Positions 1-9,689 of a DNA stretch of 64,000 bases are shown here, piece by piece. A program made the position numbers and the translations under genes. Below the pieces are notes generated by a model, which was not told the DNA's origin, ran no database searches, and was given only the letters and a program-made list of their open reading frames with translations. Source of the stretch: Haliclystus octoradiatus (taxonomy: Eukaryota > Cnidaria > Staurozoa > Stauromedusae > Haliclystidae); contig OU744451.1 of assembly GCA_916610825.1 (NCBI GenBank), forward strand, positions 13,751,905 to 13,815,904. Direction: 5' to 3'. How positions within the stretch are numbered: position 1 is the first letter of the stretch; each line of letters starts with the position of its first letter.

Positions 1-622
1 TGTGACGTATCAGAAAACGAACAAGCGAGGCTCTGCGAGCGAGTGAGTTTTCTGATACAAAACAACGCGAGTGAATAAAATGTGTACAAAGCGCTACTCA
101 TGAAGTAATCTTTTTTATGTAATCCTGGGGGCAACTCCAAGTGACGCATTGATAGGGGGGTGCCACTTTGGAAAAGTGTGAAGTACCCGAAAAGTCCCGA
201 AAACCCCCTTTAAGAGCTCCCCAAATTGTTTTAAAAACTTAAAAATGCTACCCAAAAAGTCCAGGGAGGGTACTTCCGTATAGGCTCTATTCGGGAATGT
301 TCCAGTTTTATGGGACCCAAAAAATTCGAAATGGGACCCAAAACGTTTAATATTCTAAAATTTCCTACCCAAAAAGTATATTTCTCAGCTGGAATATGGA
401 CCCAAAAAAAGTGGCACGTCCCCGTATAGCGGCAGTATGGGAGTTACCCCCCGGGTATGTAATATCCAGCGAGATTTCAACATCAATGGTTATTGTTATT
501 ATTGTGATTGAAAAAAGGGATTTTATATTATGCTTGGATGAGGTATGCTTCTTGTAATAATTTCTAACTATTGTAACAATAAACCACACGTTTAAACTCA
601 AAGAATCTCATTATTTTAAACC
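1..622. other. Non-coding DNA, no gene seen
   Basis: No protein-like reading frame is recognisable. The stretch contains a 12 bp hairpin (7-58) and several loosely repeated 'gggacccaaaa' and 'cccaaaaagt' tracts between about 240 and 410. It may include the distal part of the gypsy-1 3' LTR (see 623-760), but only one copy is present, so this cannot be tested here. Confidence 0.5.
7..58. repeat. Inverted repeat / hairpin
   Basis: GTATCAGAAAAC at 7-18 is the exact reverse complement of GTTTTCTGATAC at 47-58, leaving a 28-base GC-richer loop. The arms are perfect over 12 bp. It could be the end of a palindromic element cut by the window edge. No function is assigned. Confidence 0.6.
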
Positions 623-760
623 ACTCATACTGTATCTGCCATTATGGATACATCTGACAAAAGTCCATGTGGCTCCCCACAAAGGACTGGAGCCTAAACA
701 ATACATTTATAATTAGTGACATAATTAGTAAATATGCATATACATCTACAAATTATAACA
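623..760 (-). repeat. Candidate LTR 5' end (downstream copy) of gypsy-1
   Basis: About 138 bp here match 7313-7459. On the minus strand both copies begin at exactly the same base with TGTTATAATTTG, and the flanking bases differ (an AGTGAGAAAA-type purine run here, another sequence at 7460). This copy lies about 130 bp downstream of the last gypsy pol codon (889), where a 3' LTR should start. The TG start, the position and the sharp shared boundary suggest LTR ends. The far LTR end is not defined because the similarity stops at 623. Confidence 0.5.
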
Positions 761-888
761 TTTTCTCACTAATGAAATAAAAATAAAACTATTAGATATG
801 AAATTAAAAATGAACTGGAAGAATGAAAATGATATTACTATAACAGTAATAAACCAAATAAAATGACTATGGTAACTGTGTGATTACA

Positions 889-1263
889 TTAATACTGTTC
901 AATCAAGCGTTTAGGTGGTGTAATCACACGCCCAGAGCGAGTAGTTTGTTTGCTATCTATTGTACTTGGCTCTTTATCGCTTGGTGTCTGATTATCAGGT
1001 ATTGCATCCTGTATAGTTGGCATTGGGATAAATGGTGTATCTTGTGGTGCTGCCAGTAGATGTCTTCGATTTCGACGATATACATTACCACGTTCACCTC
1101 TGACTGCATATGAACGAGGTAGTACCTCAGCTCTACGCCACGTATCTTCCCTGTTTGGTCGGATTCTTACTTTATCGATGAGAATTTTGATCATACTTAA
1201 GTTTAGATTTGCTTTGTCTATTTTCCAAATGCCTTTTTACTTCTTGTCTGTCGATTGGACCAG
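889..1263 (-). pseudogene. gypsy-1 integrase C-terminal GPY/F-like module and tail
   Basis: The minus-strand frame ending at 889 contains VRIRPNREDTW, AEVLPRSY and VYRRNRRHL, the usual layout of a Ty3/gypsy integrase C-terminal module, followed by a tail with TRSGRVITPPKRL, a common ending of these polyproteins. Upstream (1263 down to about 1200) the frame reads a charged segment joining integrase core to this module, with one in-frame stop near the HR of 'SHR'. The piece is separated from the core at 2304-2872 by the inserted TIR element, whose flanking 8 bp are duplicated. It serves no host function I can see. Confidence 0.85.
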
Positions 1264-1271
1264 GACGGAGT

Positions 1272-2303
1272 TAGCCTGCTCGCAGACCCAAATCTTTTTT
1301 ATGATTAGTATGGTCTGCGTAATATCGACAGAAAGCTTGCGCTAGACTGAATTAGGGGGAGTAGCTGAAACGTGAGAAATCTATTGTTTGTGTATTGTTC
1401 ATCAGTCAATCGCTAGCGAGTTCTCCAAAACTGGCACCAGAACATGATTGGTTGATAAATATAAGTTTTTGGCGCATTTATTTTCAAGTATGCTCACGCA
1501 AGCTGAATAGTAAAACGTTGTTCTTCTTCAACAAAATCATCTTGCTTGTGTTAGTTTCGGTTTTGTATGAGGGAAACCTCCGACTTTCTTATTCAATACA
1601 GGCTTCTTGTAATTATTTTTGTAGTAAAGTGAACATAGTTTATTGACAAAAACAATTTCTTGTTAATTTGCCATTCACGGAGGACGGAGACATACTATTT
1701 TACATGCAGCAACGGCCAACAAAGACTTGATTTCAACATACTGAAATTCATTTGGATTGTGTTTGGGTTCGTCGCAAAAGCCAATTTGTCATGGGTAATA
1801 TCGAAAAAACAAATCATTTTATTTGATAGAGAACGATTTAATCTCTGGATCTTTTTCGCTGCGCCATGGCAAAGGATTACAAAAATATTTCTTTACGAAA
1901 GCGAAAGACTAATTCTCATCATCGTTTTAATACCGATGTCAATATTCGAGTTTCTTTGTCAAAAAGAAATGCATTAATTTGTTACACAACATTGGATAAC
2001 TTAGATCACTTCATATTGAACAGAAATAACACGTTGTATTAAGTTAGTATTAATCATTTGAACGTGGTTATGAATCAACTCATTTTATTTCGTAAATAAT
2101 AAGTATCAATTGTGATTTTGAAAAGTTTTGTTATTTACGGAAAACGGACTTGCAGAAATGCTGTTTGTTACGCCGTCTGTAGTTGAACAACTCTGAACAG
2201 CAGGCAGGAGTTAAAGTATAAAGACGTTCTTCTGCCTGACGTGTCAATATTACGCAGACCCTACTAATCATAAAAAATAGATTTGGGTCTGCGCGCAGGC
2301 AAT
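1272..2303. mobile_element. Non-autonomous TIR DNA element inserted in gypsy-1 (8 bp TSD)
   Basis: The element starts TAGCCTGCTCGCAGACCC and ends GGGTCTGCGCGCAGGCAAT. The ends are inverted repeats of about 55 bp, each holding a smaller internal palindrome (GCAGACC...GGTCTGC). It is flanked by the direct repeat GACGGAGT (1264-1271 and 2304-2311), and the gypsy integrase frame resumes on the other side. Two AT-rich open frames inside (1395-1646, 1660-1977) show no transposase features and are probably chance. The 8 bp duplication fits hAT, P or Merlin-type transposition; I cannot choose among them. Confidence 0.85.
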
Positions 2304-3361
2304 GACGGAGTAGACTTTCATGAATAGGCAATGTTGATCTTGTTCGACGGTTCATAAGAAGCTGTGCAGGAGATGACCCAATATCTGTGAAAGGAGTATT
2401 ATAACTGTAGTAACCCTTTGAATGGGTCTTGTGTTCTCTGCAAGCCTTCTTGAATATCCTTTTCGCTGTTTGGATCGCTTTCTCTGCAGTGCCATTTGAT
2501 TGAGGGTATTCTGGTGAAGAGGGTGAATGAGCAAATCCCCATTCTGCGCAAACTCTTTAAATAAATGCGTTTGGCAGAAGACGTCATGCGTGCTGCTGAA
2601 TTGAGATCCATTGTCTGAGATAACTTCTGCTGGAATCCCAGAACGAGCAAATATTTTCTTCAGATTATTTATGGTACATGGAGCAGATTTATTACGTAAC
2701 AGTTCTATTTCAAATAACTTTGAATAATAGTCTACTACCAATAAGTAGCTATGTCCTGCGTACTCAAAAATGTCAATTCCAACCTTTTCCCATGGGAGTG
2801 CAGGAATTGAATGGGATTTCAATGGATCTTTTGGTTGACGATTTCGATATGCTAAACAATTATAGAGCATGATTGAATTTTATCCGTGATCTGTGCAGAC
2901 ATCAAGGGCCAAAATATATAATCTCGAGCATATGCTAATGTCTTAGTTTCCCCCGTATGCGCCTGATGTACTTCTTCTAGCAAATCTGCCCGTAAAGAAG
3001 CAGGGACAACGATACGATAATTCTTGAATAACATTTCATCTTCAATGCTCAACTCCTCACTGTAATTCAAGTAGCACCTTGCACCATCTTGCACTTGCAA
3101 CTTTGTTAACGGCCATCCATGAACAATATAAGTAATCACTATTTGTATACATGAATCTAGAACAGTTGCTTCCTGACAGTTATTCAATGTGCTAGGTTGA
3201 AGATTTAACAAGTTCACAAGATTAACGCCAATGATGTCATCCTCGACATCATCATTACTGTCATTCCTGATAGATGCACGACTCAGGCAGTCAGATACAA
3301 CCTGCTGCTTACCAGGAACATACTTTACAACCAGATCATATGAAGTAAGTCTCAGGAGCAT
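2304..3361 (-). pseudogene. gypsy-1 RNase H end and integrase (zinc-binding and catalytic core)
   Basis: The minus-strand frame 3361-2852 starts with LLRLTSYDLVVKYVPGKQQ and SDCLSRA, the normal RNase H to integrase linker, then HQAHTGETKTLAYARDYIFW with a degraded HHCC zinc-binding pattern. Frame 2872-2352 carries the integrase core: GIDIFEYAG with the first catalytic Asp, and VISDNGSQFSS with the second. The region of the catalytic Glu is frameshifted and no longer reads cleanly. Frame 2355-2304 reads the post-core segment (NRRTRSTLPIHESLL) up to the insertion at 2303. At least two frame changes show loss of function. Confidence 0.88.
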
Positions 3362-3411
3362 TCACTGTAGATGAGGAGGGGCATCACACAATTCCTTTTT
3401 AGAAATAATTT

Positions 3412-3621
3412 CTAGAGGTTTATGATCAGTTCAATTACTGTTTTTCTGCCATAAATGTAAGTGTGGAACTTCCGAACACCCCAGTCAATAGCAAGTAGTT
3501 CACGTTCTATATTTGTATAGCGTTGCTCGGTATCACTAAGTGCATGTGATCCATATGCAATATGATTGGAGTTCTGAAGTAATACTGCTCCTAATCCTTG
3601 ACTACTGGCGTCTACATTCAA
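3412..3621 (-). pseudogene. gypsy-1 RNase H domain fragment
   Basis: The minus-strand frame reads MNVDASSQGLGAVLLQ, then SHALSDTEQRYTNIERELLA and a YGRKT segment. This is the N-terminal half of a Ty3/gypsy RNase H: VDAS carries the first catalytic Asp and the IERELLA helix the catalytic Glu. It is interrupted at 3412, just before the usual TDHKPL motif, and resumes in another frame at 3361. It lies directly between RT thumb and integrase, as expected. Confidence 0.88.
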
Positions 3622-3640
3622 TATAGTCTCTGCATTGTTA

Positions 3641-4206
3641 TCAAAATAAGATAGGGGCTGAAGTTATCAATGTCTTTAATTCTGCAAAAGCTTTATCTTG
3701 AGATGTGTCCCATGCATAAACAATGTCTTTCTGTGTCAACATTGATATTGGACCTTGCACTGCTGCCTTTTTCTCTACAAATTTATCTAAGTAATTTATT
3801 GTACCTAGCAATCGATGTACACAAGCTTTATCTATAGGTGGTGTAATATCAATAATCGCTTTGATCTTTGCCGGATCCAGTTTTAAACCTTCCGCTGTAA
3901 TAGTGTGGCCTACATAATTTACTTCAGTCACACGTAATTTTGCTTTGTTGGGATTAAATTTTAGGCCAACCTCCCTGCTACAATCCATAACTGCTTTGAT
4001 CTTTCCATTTAACTCGTCTTCATGGCTCCATAAATAAGGAATTCATCCACAATAATTTCGACAGGCAATCCTTGGTATAATCTCATCATTTCTCGCTGAT
4101 ATAGTTCTGGAGCAGGTGCAATTCCAAAGGGAAGTCTAGTGAATCTATAGTGACCCCAAGGTGTATTAAAAGACAACAATTTTGAGCTTTCTTCGTCAAC
4201 CGGCAA
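3641..4206 (-). pseudogene. gypsy-1 reverse transcriptase palm and thumb, mutated active site
   Basis: Frame 4206-4009 reads TPWGHYRFTRLPFGIAPAPE and then IIVDEFLIYG. The normal motif at this place is V/I-x-D-D, so the second catalytic Asp has become Glu. Frame 3988-3641 continues with GLKFNPNKAKLRV, NYVGHTITAEGLKLDPAK and the LLGTINYLDKF thumb segment, ending near TSAPILF before RNase H. There is a frame change between 4009 and 3988. The substituted active-site residue plus frameshifts make this an inactive relic. Confidence 0.88.
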
Positions 4207-4408
4207 TTGCCAGAAGCCACTGCTCGCATCTAGTATTGTAAAAATGTTACTCCCAGTCAGCTTTGTAGCAATTCAGCTTTCCTCTATTGTGACCAGGGGG
4301 TGGTGTTGATGCTTTAGTGCTTGATTCAAATCCCTTGGATCTATACATAGTCGAATGTCTTTCTTGGTGGGAGGTCCCATGGCTATTTCTCCTTTTGTAC
4401 GTCGCTTG

Positions 4409-4705
4409 TCAACAACCAGCAACTGGTGTATGTTCAAGTTCTTTTACAATAATCCCATCATCAATCATCTCGTCCAGTTTCTCTCTAACCCCATCTCTTA
4501 AGGCGATTGGAATCAGATTCTTCCTAGGGGCATGTATTACTGGGATAGCAGCCTTGTCAATTAATGTTGCTAGCAGCCCATCGTTCTCATAGCGTGCGGC
4601 ATAATATGCACGCCGCTCAAGAGCAGCGGTATACTTCGTAGACGTAGTCACGCAAGACGGCCTTACGCGTGGATGTGTGGTCAATCGGTCATATAGCCGA
4701 GGCAT
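4409..4705 (-). pseudogene. gypsy-1 reverse transcriptase N-terminal region
   Basis: The minus-strand frame contains PVIHAPRKNLIPIALRDGV and then LDEMIDDGIIVKELEHTPVA, matching the start of the RT domain in Ty3/gypsy pol (the helix before 'GII' and the following strand). The preceding 60 residues are not recognisable. The frame ends at 4409, and about 200 bp separate it from the next RT block at 4206, with the joining region frameshifted. Gag and protease were not found upstream. Confidence 0.8.
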
Positions 4706-5213
4706 ACTAAATAGTTATTATAGTTTATCAGTATGTTTTTAAATAATATAAATTGTGACATAATGCCTATACTACGTCTTCTATATGCACATTGCCTTGA
4801 CACTATTTTACATCGGGAGCACTGCTGTAGATATTATTCTTTAAAGTATTGTGAACCATTCATTCAAAGCGATTGAGTATAAATTATTAAACTATTCTAT
4901 TGACTACGACTGGGTTTGTCTTTGGCACACTTGACCCACAGCTGGCAATATATTCTGTCCTTGAAAGACGTATGTATTTGTCAAGTGATCGAAGCATATC
5001 TTTAATATTGTCACAAATTGTCACGGAGGGTAATAGACGAAGCTCGACGGACGCAGCCACACAGTCCGCAGCTTGCGTGACCGCAGGCTATGAGAGCAAT
5101 GGGCTGTGAAGTGGTAAAACCGACTTTGACTTTGAAATGAAAACAGAAGTCTTATGAGAACAATGGGCTGTGAAGTGGTAAAACCGATTTTGATTTTGAA
5201 ATGAAAACAGAAG
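4706..5213. repeat. Unannotated spacer ending in a 63-64 bp tandem duplication
   Basis: No gene is seen. At 5088-5150 a segment starting CTATGAGAGCAATGGGCTG is repeated at once at 5152-5213 with a few substitutions. A shorter third copy of its start (CTATGAGAACAATGGGC) reappears at 5759, just after the T-rich tract, so the T-rich tract appears to sit between copies of this unit. Confidence 0.6.
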
Positions 5214-5236
5214 TTGTGTTTCGGTTTTCAATGTCT

Positions 5237-5695
5237 GTTTTTTTATTTTATTTTTTTTATTTTTTTTTGTTTTTTATTTTTTTTTATTTTTTATTTTTTT
5301 ATTTTTTTTTTTATTTTTTATTTATTTATTTATTTTTTATTTATTTTTTTTTCTTTATTTTTTTCTTTATTTTTTTTTTTTACTTTTTTTTAAATTTATT
5401 TATTTTTTTTTATGTTTTTTTATTTTTATTTTTTTTTAATTTAATTTAATTTATTTTATTTTATTTTATTTCATTTTCTTTTTTTTTATTTTATTTTTTT
5501 TATTTTTTATTTTTTTTTTATTTTTTTTTATTTTTTATTTTTTTTTTATTTTTTTATTTTATTTTTTTTTATTTTTTATTTTTTTTTTATTTTTTTATTT
5601 TATTTTTTATTATTTTTTTTTTTTAATTTAATTTAATTTAATTTAATTTAATTTTCTTTTATTTTTATTTATTTTTTTCATTATTTCATTGTATT
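5237..5695. repeat. T-rich low-complexity tract (TTTTA-type)
   Basis: About 460 bp consist almost only of T with interspersed A, mostly TTTTTATTTT and AATTT steps. The open frame across it (5201-5449) is a run of Phe, Tyr and Leu produced by composition and is not a gene. It could be an expanded poly(A)-type tail of a minus-strand retroelement. Confidence 0.85.
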
Positions 5696-5860
5696 TTCAT
5701 TTTTATTCCACAATTTTTTGTATTTTAATTCTGTTTCTATCGTTTTTTGTTGAAATATGCTATGAGAACAATGGGCCACCATATACATATAATAACAATA
5801 CAATTTTACAACAATATACTTTACAGGATAGACATTTGAAGAAAGATTTGATTAACTTAA

Positions 5861-6205
5861 TTATGTTATTCCGTGTAAGTGCTTCCCAAGGAGACGTTTG
5901 AAAGTTGGCCTGTTTGATACTTCCTTCATTGTAGACGGTAGATCGTTCCACTTATGAGCACCAGCATGTTGAAATGAGATGTAAATGTCATTGTGGTAGT
6001 GGGATCTTGTTCTGGTGGTATGTGGTCGTTGAAATAATGAAGAAAGCAAAGGAGGAGATTGGTTAAATTTAATTTTGTGTGTGAACATTAGTTGATTTGA
6101 TGTTATTCGGTCTCTGACAGAAAGCCAGCCAAGCTGACTTTGCATATCAGAGACACGAGTTCGATAGTTACAACGGAGCACTGACCTCATTCCTCTGTTC
6201 TGCAA
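5861..6205 (-). pseudogene. LINE ORF2 C-terminal fragment
   Basis: The minus-strand frame reads GWLSVRDRITSNQLMF, then PPLLSSLFQR, a TRTRSHY segment, AGAHKWNDLPSTMKE and FKRLLGKHL. This is the standard ending of non-LTR ORF2 proteins of the Jockey/CR1 type: a helical segment after the RT, then 'WN-LP' and a final 'F+..L..HL'. Only the last ~110 residues remain. Endonuclease and RT are absent, as in a 5'-truncated insertion, and the AT-rich sequence downstream (5760-5860) fits a LINE 3' UTR. Confidence 0.7.
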
Positions 6206-6949
6206 TCACAGTGAATAAAGAATATTTATCCAACTCCCCAAGTTACTAACTTTTCTGGCGTTAATCTCTGACTTGAATGTTTCGATCTCTAGATATGCAG
6301 CATACTACTGCACCCGTGCACAGCACCTCGCACGATTGAAATGTGCTGAAACCCAACAGGAAATTGCTGCATTGACTAGTTGGTACGTTGTCATCGCCTA
6401 TAGTGATTTGAGGAGTTCTGAATAAGTGTTGACTAGATATCACATTCAGATATAATGAAATTAGAACACGAAAGCAAAAATTGCCTGTTGTTTTTGTTAT
6501 TTAAAACTGAATATAATAAAGTGTTGATAAACTATCGGGAATTTCTCTGTTATTGATTATATCTAACAACAAGATGATTAAATTTATTTTAATACTGTAA
6601 CTGTAACCAATTTATTTTATTTTCTGTCTCCTCCGTTAAGACCCGGAATCTAGTTTGCACAATTATATGTTCCAGGGTGTTGTTCCAAATTCATATAATG
6701 CACTCACACGCACAGTGAACTGGACGACAAAACAGCATATTTGAATAAGCTCAAAACCGAGCATGGAACTGCTATACTGACTACTACTACTCAGTACTCA
6801 CTTTCATCTACCCCCTATAATCACAGAATTTTTTTAATCTATCTAAATTCCCGGATGTTTTATGTTAGACTGTGATCTATACCCCCTGACAACCTAATGT
6901 TTTGAAATGATGATGTTGAGAGTGAGAATCAAGTCACGCTTGAATTATG
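6206..6949. other. Non-coding interval, no feature recognised
   Basis: Both strands were read. There are only short frames, no splice-supported exon and no repeat with a partner elsewhere in the window that I could see. Confidence 0.4.
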
Positions 6950-7158
6950 CCGTGGGAGAAAGTAAGTTTTGCCGTTAGAAAGTAAGTTTGTCGAGAGAAA
7001 GTAAGTTTTGCCGTGACAAAGTAAGTTTTGCTGTGAGTAAGTAAGTTTTGCCGTGAGTAAGTAAGTTTTGCCGTGAGTAAGAAAGTTTTGCTGTGGAGAA
7101 AGAAAGTTTTGCCGTGGAGAAAGAAAGTTTTGCCATAGGAAAGAAAGTTTTGCCGTAA
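6950..7158. repeat. Minisatellite, about ten copies of a 20-21 bp unit
   Basis: The unit is close to GAAAGTAAGTTTTGCCGTGA and varies between copies (AAGAAAGTTTTGCCGT in the right part). The two minus-strand frames over it (6934-7202) are repetitive by composition and are not genes. It lies between the LINE remnant and the upstream LTR candidate of gypsy-1. Confidence 0.9.
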
Positions 7159-7312
7159 GCCACCGTACATACTTGACAGCAGGCGCTCTTATTGAAGCGC
7201 ATGCGTATTAGGGTCAGACTTTTCTCAGCGCATCACTTTTTGACCCTATTTTTTACAAGGCCCAGATGAGTGCAGGTACGCAGCGGAATAGTGGGCCTTG
7301 TGGAGCTAGGCT

Positions 7313-7459
7313 ACTCATACTGTATCTGCCATTATGGATACATCTGACAAAAGTTCATGTGGCTTCCCACAAGGGACTGGAGCCTAAACAATACATTTAT
7401 AATTAATGACATCATTCACATAATTAGTAAGTATGCATATACATCTACAAATTATAACA
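7313..7459 (-). repeat. Candidate LTR fragment (upstream copy) of gypsy-1
   Basis: This matches 623-760 with a small insertion near 7405-7415. It begins on the minus strand at TGTTATAATTTG, the same first base as the other copy. It lies 2.6 kb upstream of the surviving pol, where a 5' LTR would be if gag and protease were lost or replaced. The similarity stops at 7313, so this copy is truncated and no primer-binding site can be placed. Confidence 0.45.
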
Positions 7460-8100
7460 CTTCTTATTTTGTTTAAGTTAGCTTATGATGTGTGTTTATT
7501 CAGATTCCTACAACAATTATGATTTTATTCTCAATTTCATGAATAGTGTTGCACAAATTAAAATAACGAAACAAAATTCAGTTTTACCAATGTTTATCGC
7601 AATGTTTTACCAGTTTTACCAATGTCTGTTGCAAAACGGCTCATATTTAAATGCTTATCTCTTTGAAGTTCGCAAGTCAAAACAAAATTCAGCCGTGCAT
7701 GTTTTTCAAGTTGAAAAAATTATTTTACCGGGCAGTTATTTTCCCGGACGATGTTTAGATTTTTTGCCAAATATGAAGTGGATCTTGATTGGTTATATCA
7801 TTTTCCTCACATGTGAAGAAACATGATACAAGCAATATGATTGGTTATTTCGTTTTCTTCACGTGAGAGAAACTGATATTGATTACTGATTGGTTAAAAT
7901 ATAAAACAGACGAAAATTACAGCAACAAGAGAACAATGGGAAATCTCGCTGGGTATTAAATAAATTTATATATAGATAAATAATGTAAAGTTGTCCACCC
8001 TTGTGTAGGTATAATGCTCAATGATAAATATCAGAGCTTTAATAAATAAATAAATTGATTGGACAAACACAAAAAATCAAACATTCATTTATCTATGCTG
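7460..8100. other. AT-rich interval without recognised gene
   Basis: A frame at 7485-7826 has no recognisable features and repeats words such as CAAAACAAAATTCAG; I do not call it. The only notable structure is the promoter-like block at 7788-7920. Confidence 0.35.
7788..7920 (+). promoter_or_regulatory. Promoter-like block with repeated inverted CCAAT and TATA-like motif
   Basis: ATTGGTTAT occurs twice, each followed by a similar TTTTC-TCAC-TG-GA string, and then ATTGGTTAAAATATAAAAC, which combines a third ATTGG with a TATA-like ATATAAAA. The spacing between the repeats is about 50 bp. A short frame starts downstream at 7936 (MGNLAGY, then stop), so no gene can be attached. It may be a decayed promoter or chance. 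Confidence 0.3.
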
Positions 8101-8124
8101 TATATATATATATATATATATATA
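8101..8124. repeat. (TA)n microsatellite
   Basis: About 12 uninterrupted TA dinucleotides sit at the left edge of a block shared with the WAP locus. The corresponding places there (near 48945 and 54020) have shorter TA runs. Confidence 0.9.
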
Positions 8125-8618
8125 CATATATAACAGCTATTAAATCTATACGATGTAAATCTAACATGTAAGAGTTGTAGATGCCGTACTCAAAATTTTA
8201 CATACCACAGTTTAAGACAGTGCATAAAAAAATTGGGTATATATGGAGAGTTGATAAATATGCTTTAATATTTCAGCTTGAAGTCGCTGCGATATGAGAT
8301 AGAAACCAAGCCCAAACCAAGTAGTTAGTCCATCATAATCCAACACTCCGGTTCTTGCAAAAATCATTTCAACCAATGACTATCATGCATGGAGATATAA
8401 ATAGAATTAGATGCAATACTGTTGATCAGTACGTTAAAGTCGTTAAACATGTATTAGAAAGCACACTGTTAGCAAATATATAACTGTCTTCATTGTTTCA
8501 ATCAGTATATAACTTACTATTCTCCCATACCACAGCAGCAAAGATTAATGAGGCAGCGCATGCGTACTAAGATCCAATTTTACAGCATGTGCTTCGACGA
8601 TGTCGGTACTATTTCTGA
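8125..8618 (+). repeat. Dispersed mosaic copy of WAP-locus flanking DNA
   Basis: 8125 to about 8515 (from ACATATATAACAGC to TCAGTATATAACTTAC) matches 48955-49345 and 54028-54425, the tail of the segment following the WAP terminal exon. 8517-8618 (TCTCCCATACCACAGC onward to TATTTCTGAT) instead matches 47872-47973, which in the locus follows a different segment. The two pieces are joined at a shared ~90 bp stretch (AAAGTCGTT...ATATAACT). No exon lies within this copy. Confidence 0.8.
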
Positions 8619-8796
8619 TTTTTCAAAGTTTTGAATACAGTTTGCAAAATTAATCTTGCCGATCTGGTTTCGTATTTATACTTTTGCTATTATTTATTTA
8701 AATCAATTTGATCTAAAGTATTATATATGTATTTTTGGCTGATTTTATGGTTGGAAATGTCTTCCCAAATATTATAACACAGCACCACAATCATTA

Positions 8797-9480
8797 CCAG
8801 ATCAAATTAAGTCTGTAATGACTTTGCTGAATAGTTTGTTGCCGGTTGTGGATTATTTGCGTGAGAATGCCGATAGCAACCGTGCTTGTGTTCAACATCA
8901 TTCTGATGATGAGAACATTACTGGAGGACCGATCAAGGTCCAAAAAAGAAAGTCCAGGTAATATTTCATTACCAGTACAAGATAGGTCTCTAATGACTTT
9001 GTTGAATAATTTATTGCCGGTTGTGGATTCTTTGCGTGAGAATGCCCATAGCAACCGTGCCCGTGTTCATCATCATTCTGATGATGAGAACAATACTAGT
9101 GGACAGAAGGTCCATAAAAGAAGAAAGGTCAACTAATGCTGATGATTCCTTCACAAAAGTCTCAGGTAATATTTCATTACCAGTAACAGGTAAGTCTGTA
9201 ATGACTTTGCTGAATAATTTATTGCCGGTTGCCAATAGCAACCGTGTTCGTGTTTCATCATGCTGATGATGAGAACATAACCGGAGGACAGAAGCTCCAA
9301 AATAAAAGAAAGAGAAGAAGGGTCAACTAATGCTGAATGATTCCTTGTACACAGAAATTTCAGGTAATATTTCATTACCAGAGCAACGTGAGCCTTTAAT
9401 GACTGTGCTAAATAATGTTTGCCAGTTGTATCGATTCTTTGCGTGAGAATCCGGGCAGCATCATACACGTGTTCAACATG
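8797..9480 (+). pseudogene. Four-unit tandem repeat with decayed coding character
   Basis: The string GTAATGACTTTGCTGAATA recurs with its ATG at 8818, 8993, 9201 and 9399 (steps of 175, 208 and 198 bp). In one plus-strand frame of units 1 and 2 this reads an aliphatic helix (MTLLNSLLPVVDYLREN), a His/Asp-rich stretch (HHSDDEN) and a basic end (KVQKRKSR or KVHKRRKVN). Units 3 and 4 are shorter and frameshifted. Stops separate the units, so it is not one open protein. It looks like an exon or small ORF that duplicated in tandem and decayed. I do not recognise the family. Confidence 0.45.
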
Positions 9481-9689
9481 TAAAAGCGTGTTGTATAATA
9501 ATATAGTCAAAAATCAAGAAACACAAACGTTTGACTTGCAGGGTGAGCAATCCACACTTGTTGCTGGGATTATTCCCATAACAATTGTTACCTATGCTAT
9601 ATTGATATTACCTATTGTATGCTATGCCAAAGGAGATTTTGAGTGTGTTATTTGGTGCCATAATTTTGCGGACATCAGCAAATCATAAC

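Larger units (their letters stand above)
889..4705 (-). mobile_element. Decayed Ty3/gypsy retrotransposon (gypsy-1), pol region
   Basis: Read on the minus strand from 4705 to 889, blocks appear in the order typical of Ty3/gypsy pol: RT, RNase H, integrase zinc-binding region, integrase core, GPY/F-like module and basic tail. The frame is broken several times, and a 1.03 kb DNA element sits between integrase core and GPY/F module. No gag or protease is recognisable upstream of 4705. The RT active-site motif is changed (see 3641-4206), so this copy is dead. Candidate LTR fragments lie at 623-760 and 7313-7459. Confidence 0.9.

Noticed and set aside
5201-5449. Phe/Tyr/Leu-rich 82 aa frame
   Set aside because: It is a direct consequence of the T-rich low-complexity tract.
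6950-7158. CRISPR-like array
   Set aside because: The 20-21 bp units are contiguous without unique spacers, and the DNA is animal; it is a minisatellite.
6934-7202. Two overlapping minus-strand repetitive frames
   Set aside because: They are translations of the 20-21 bp minisatellite in two frames.
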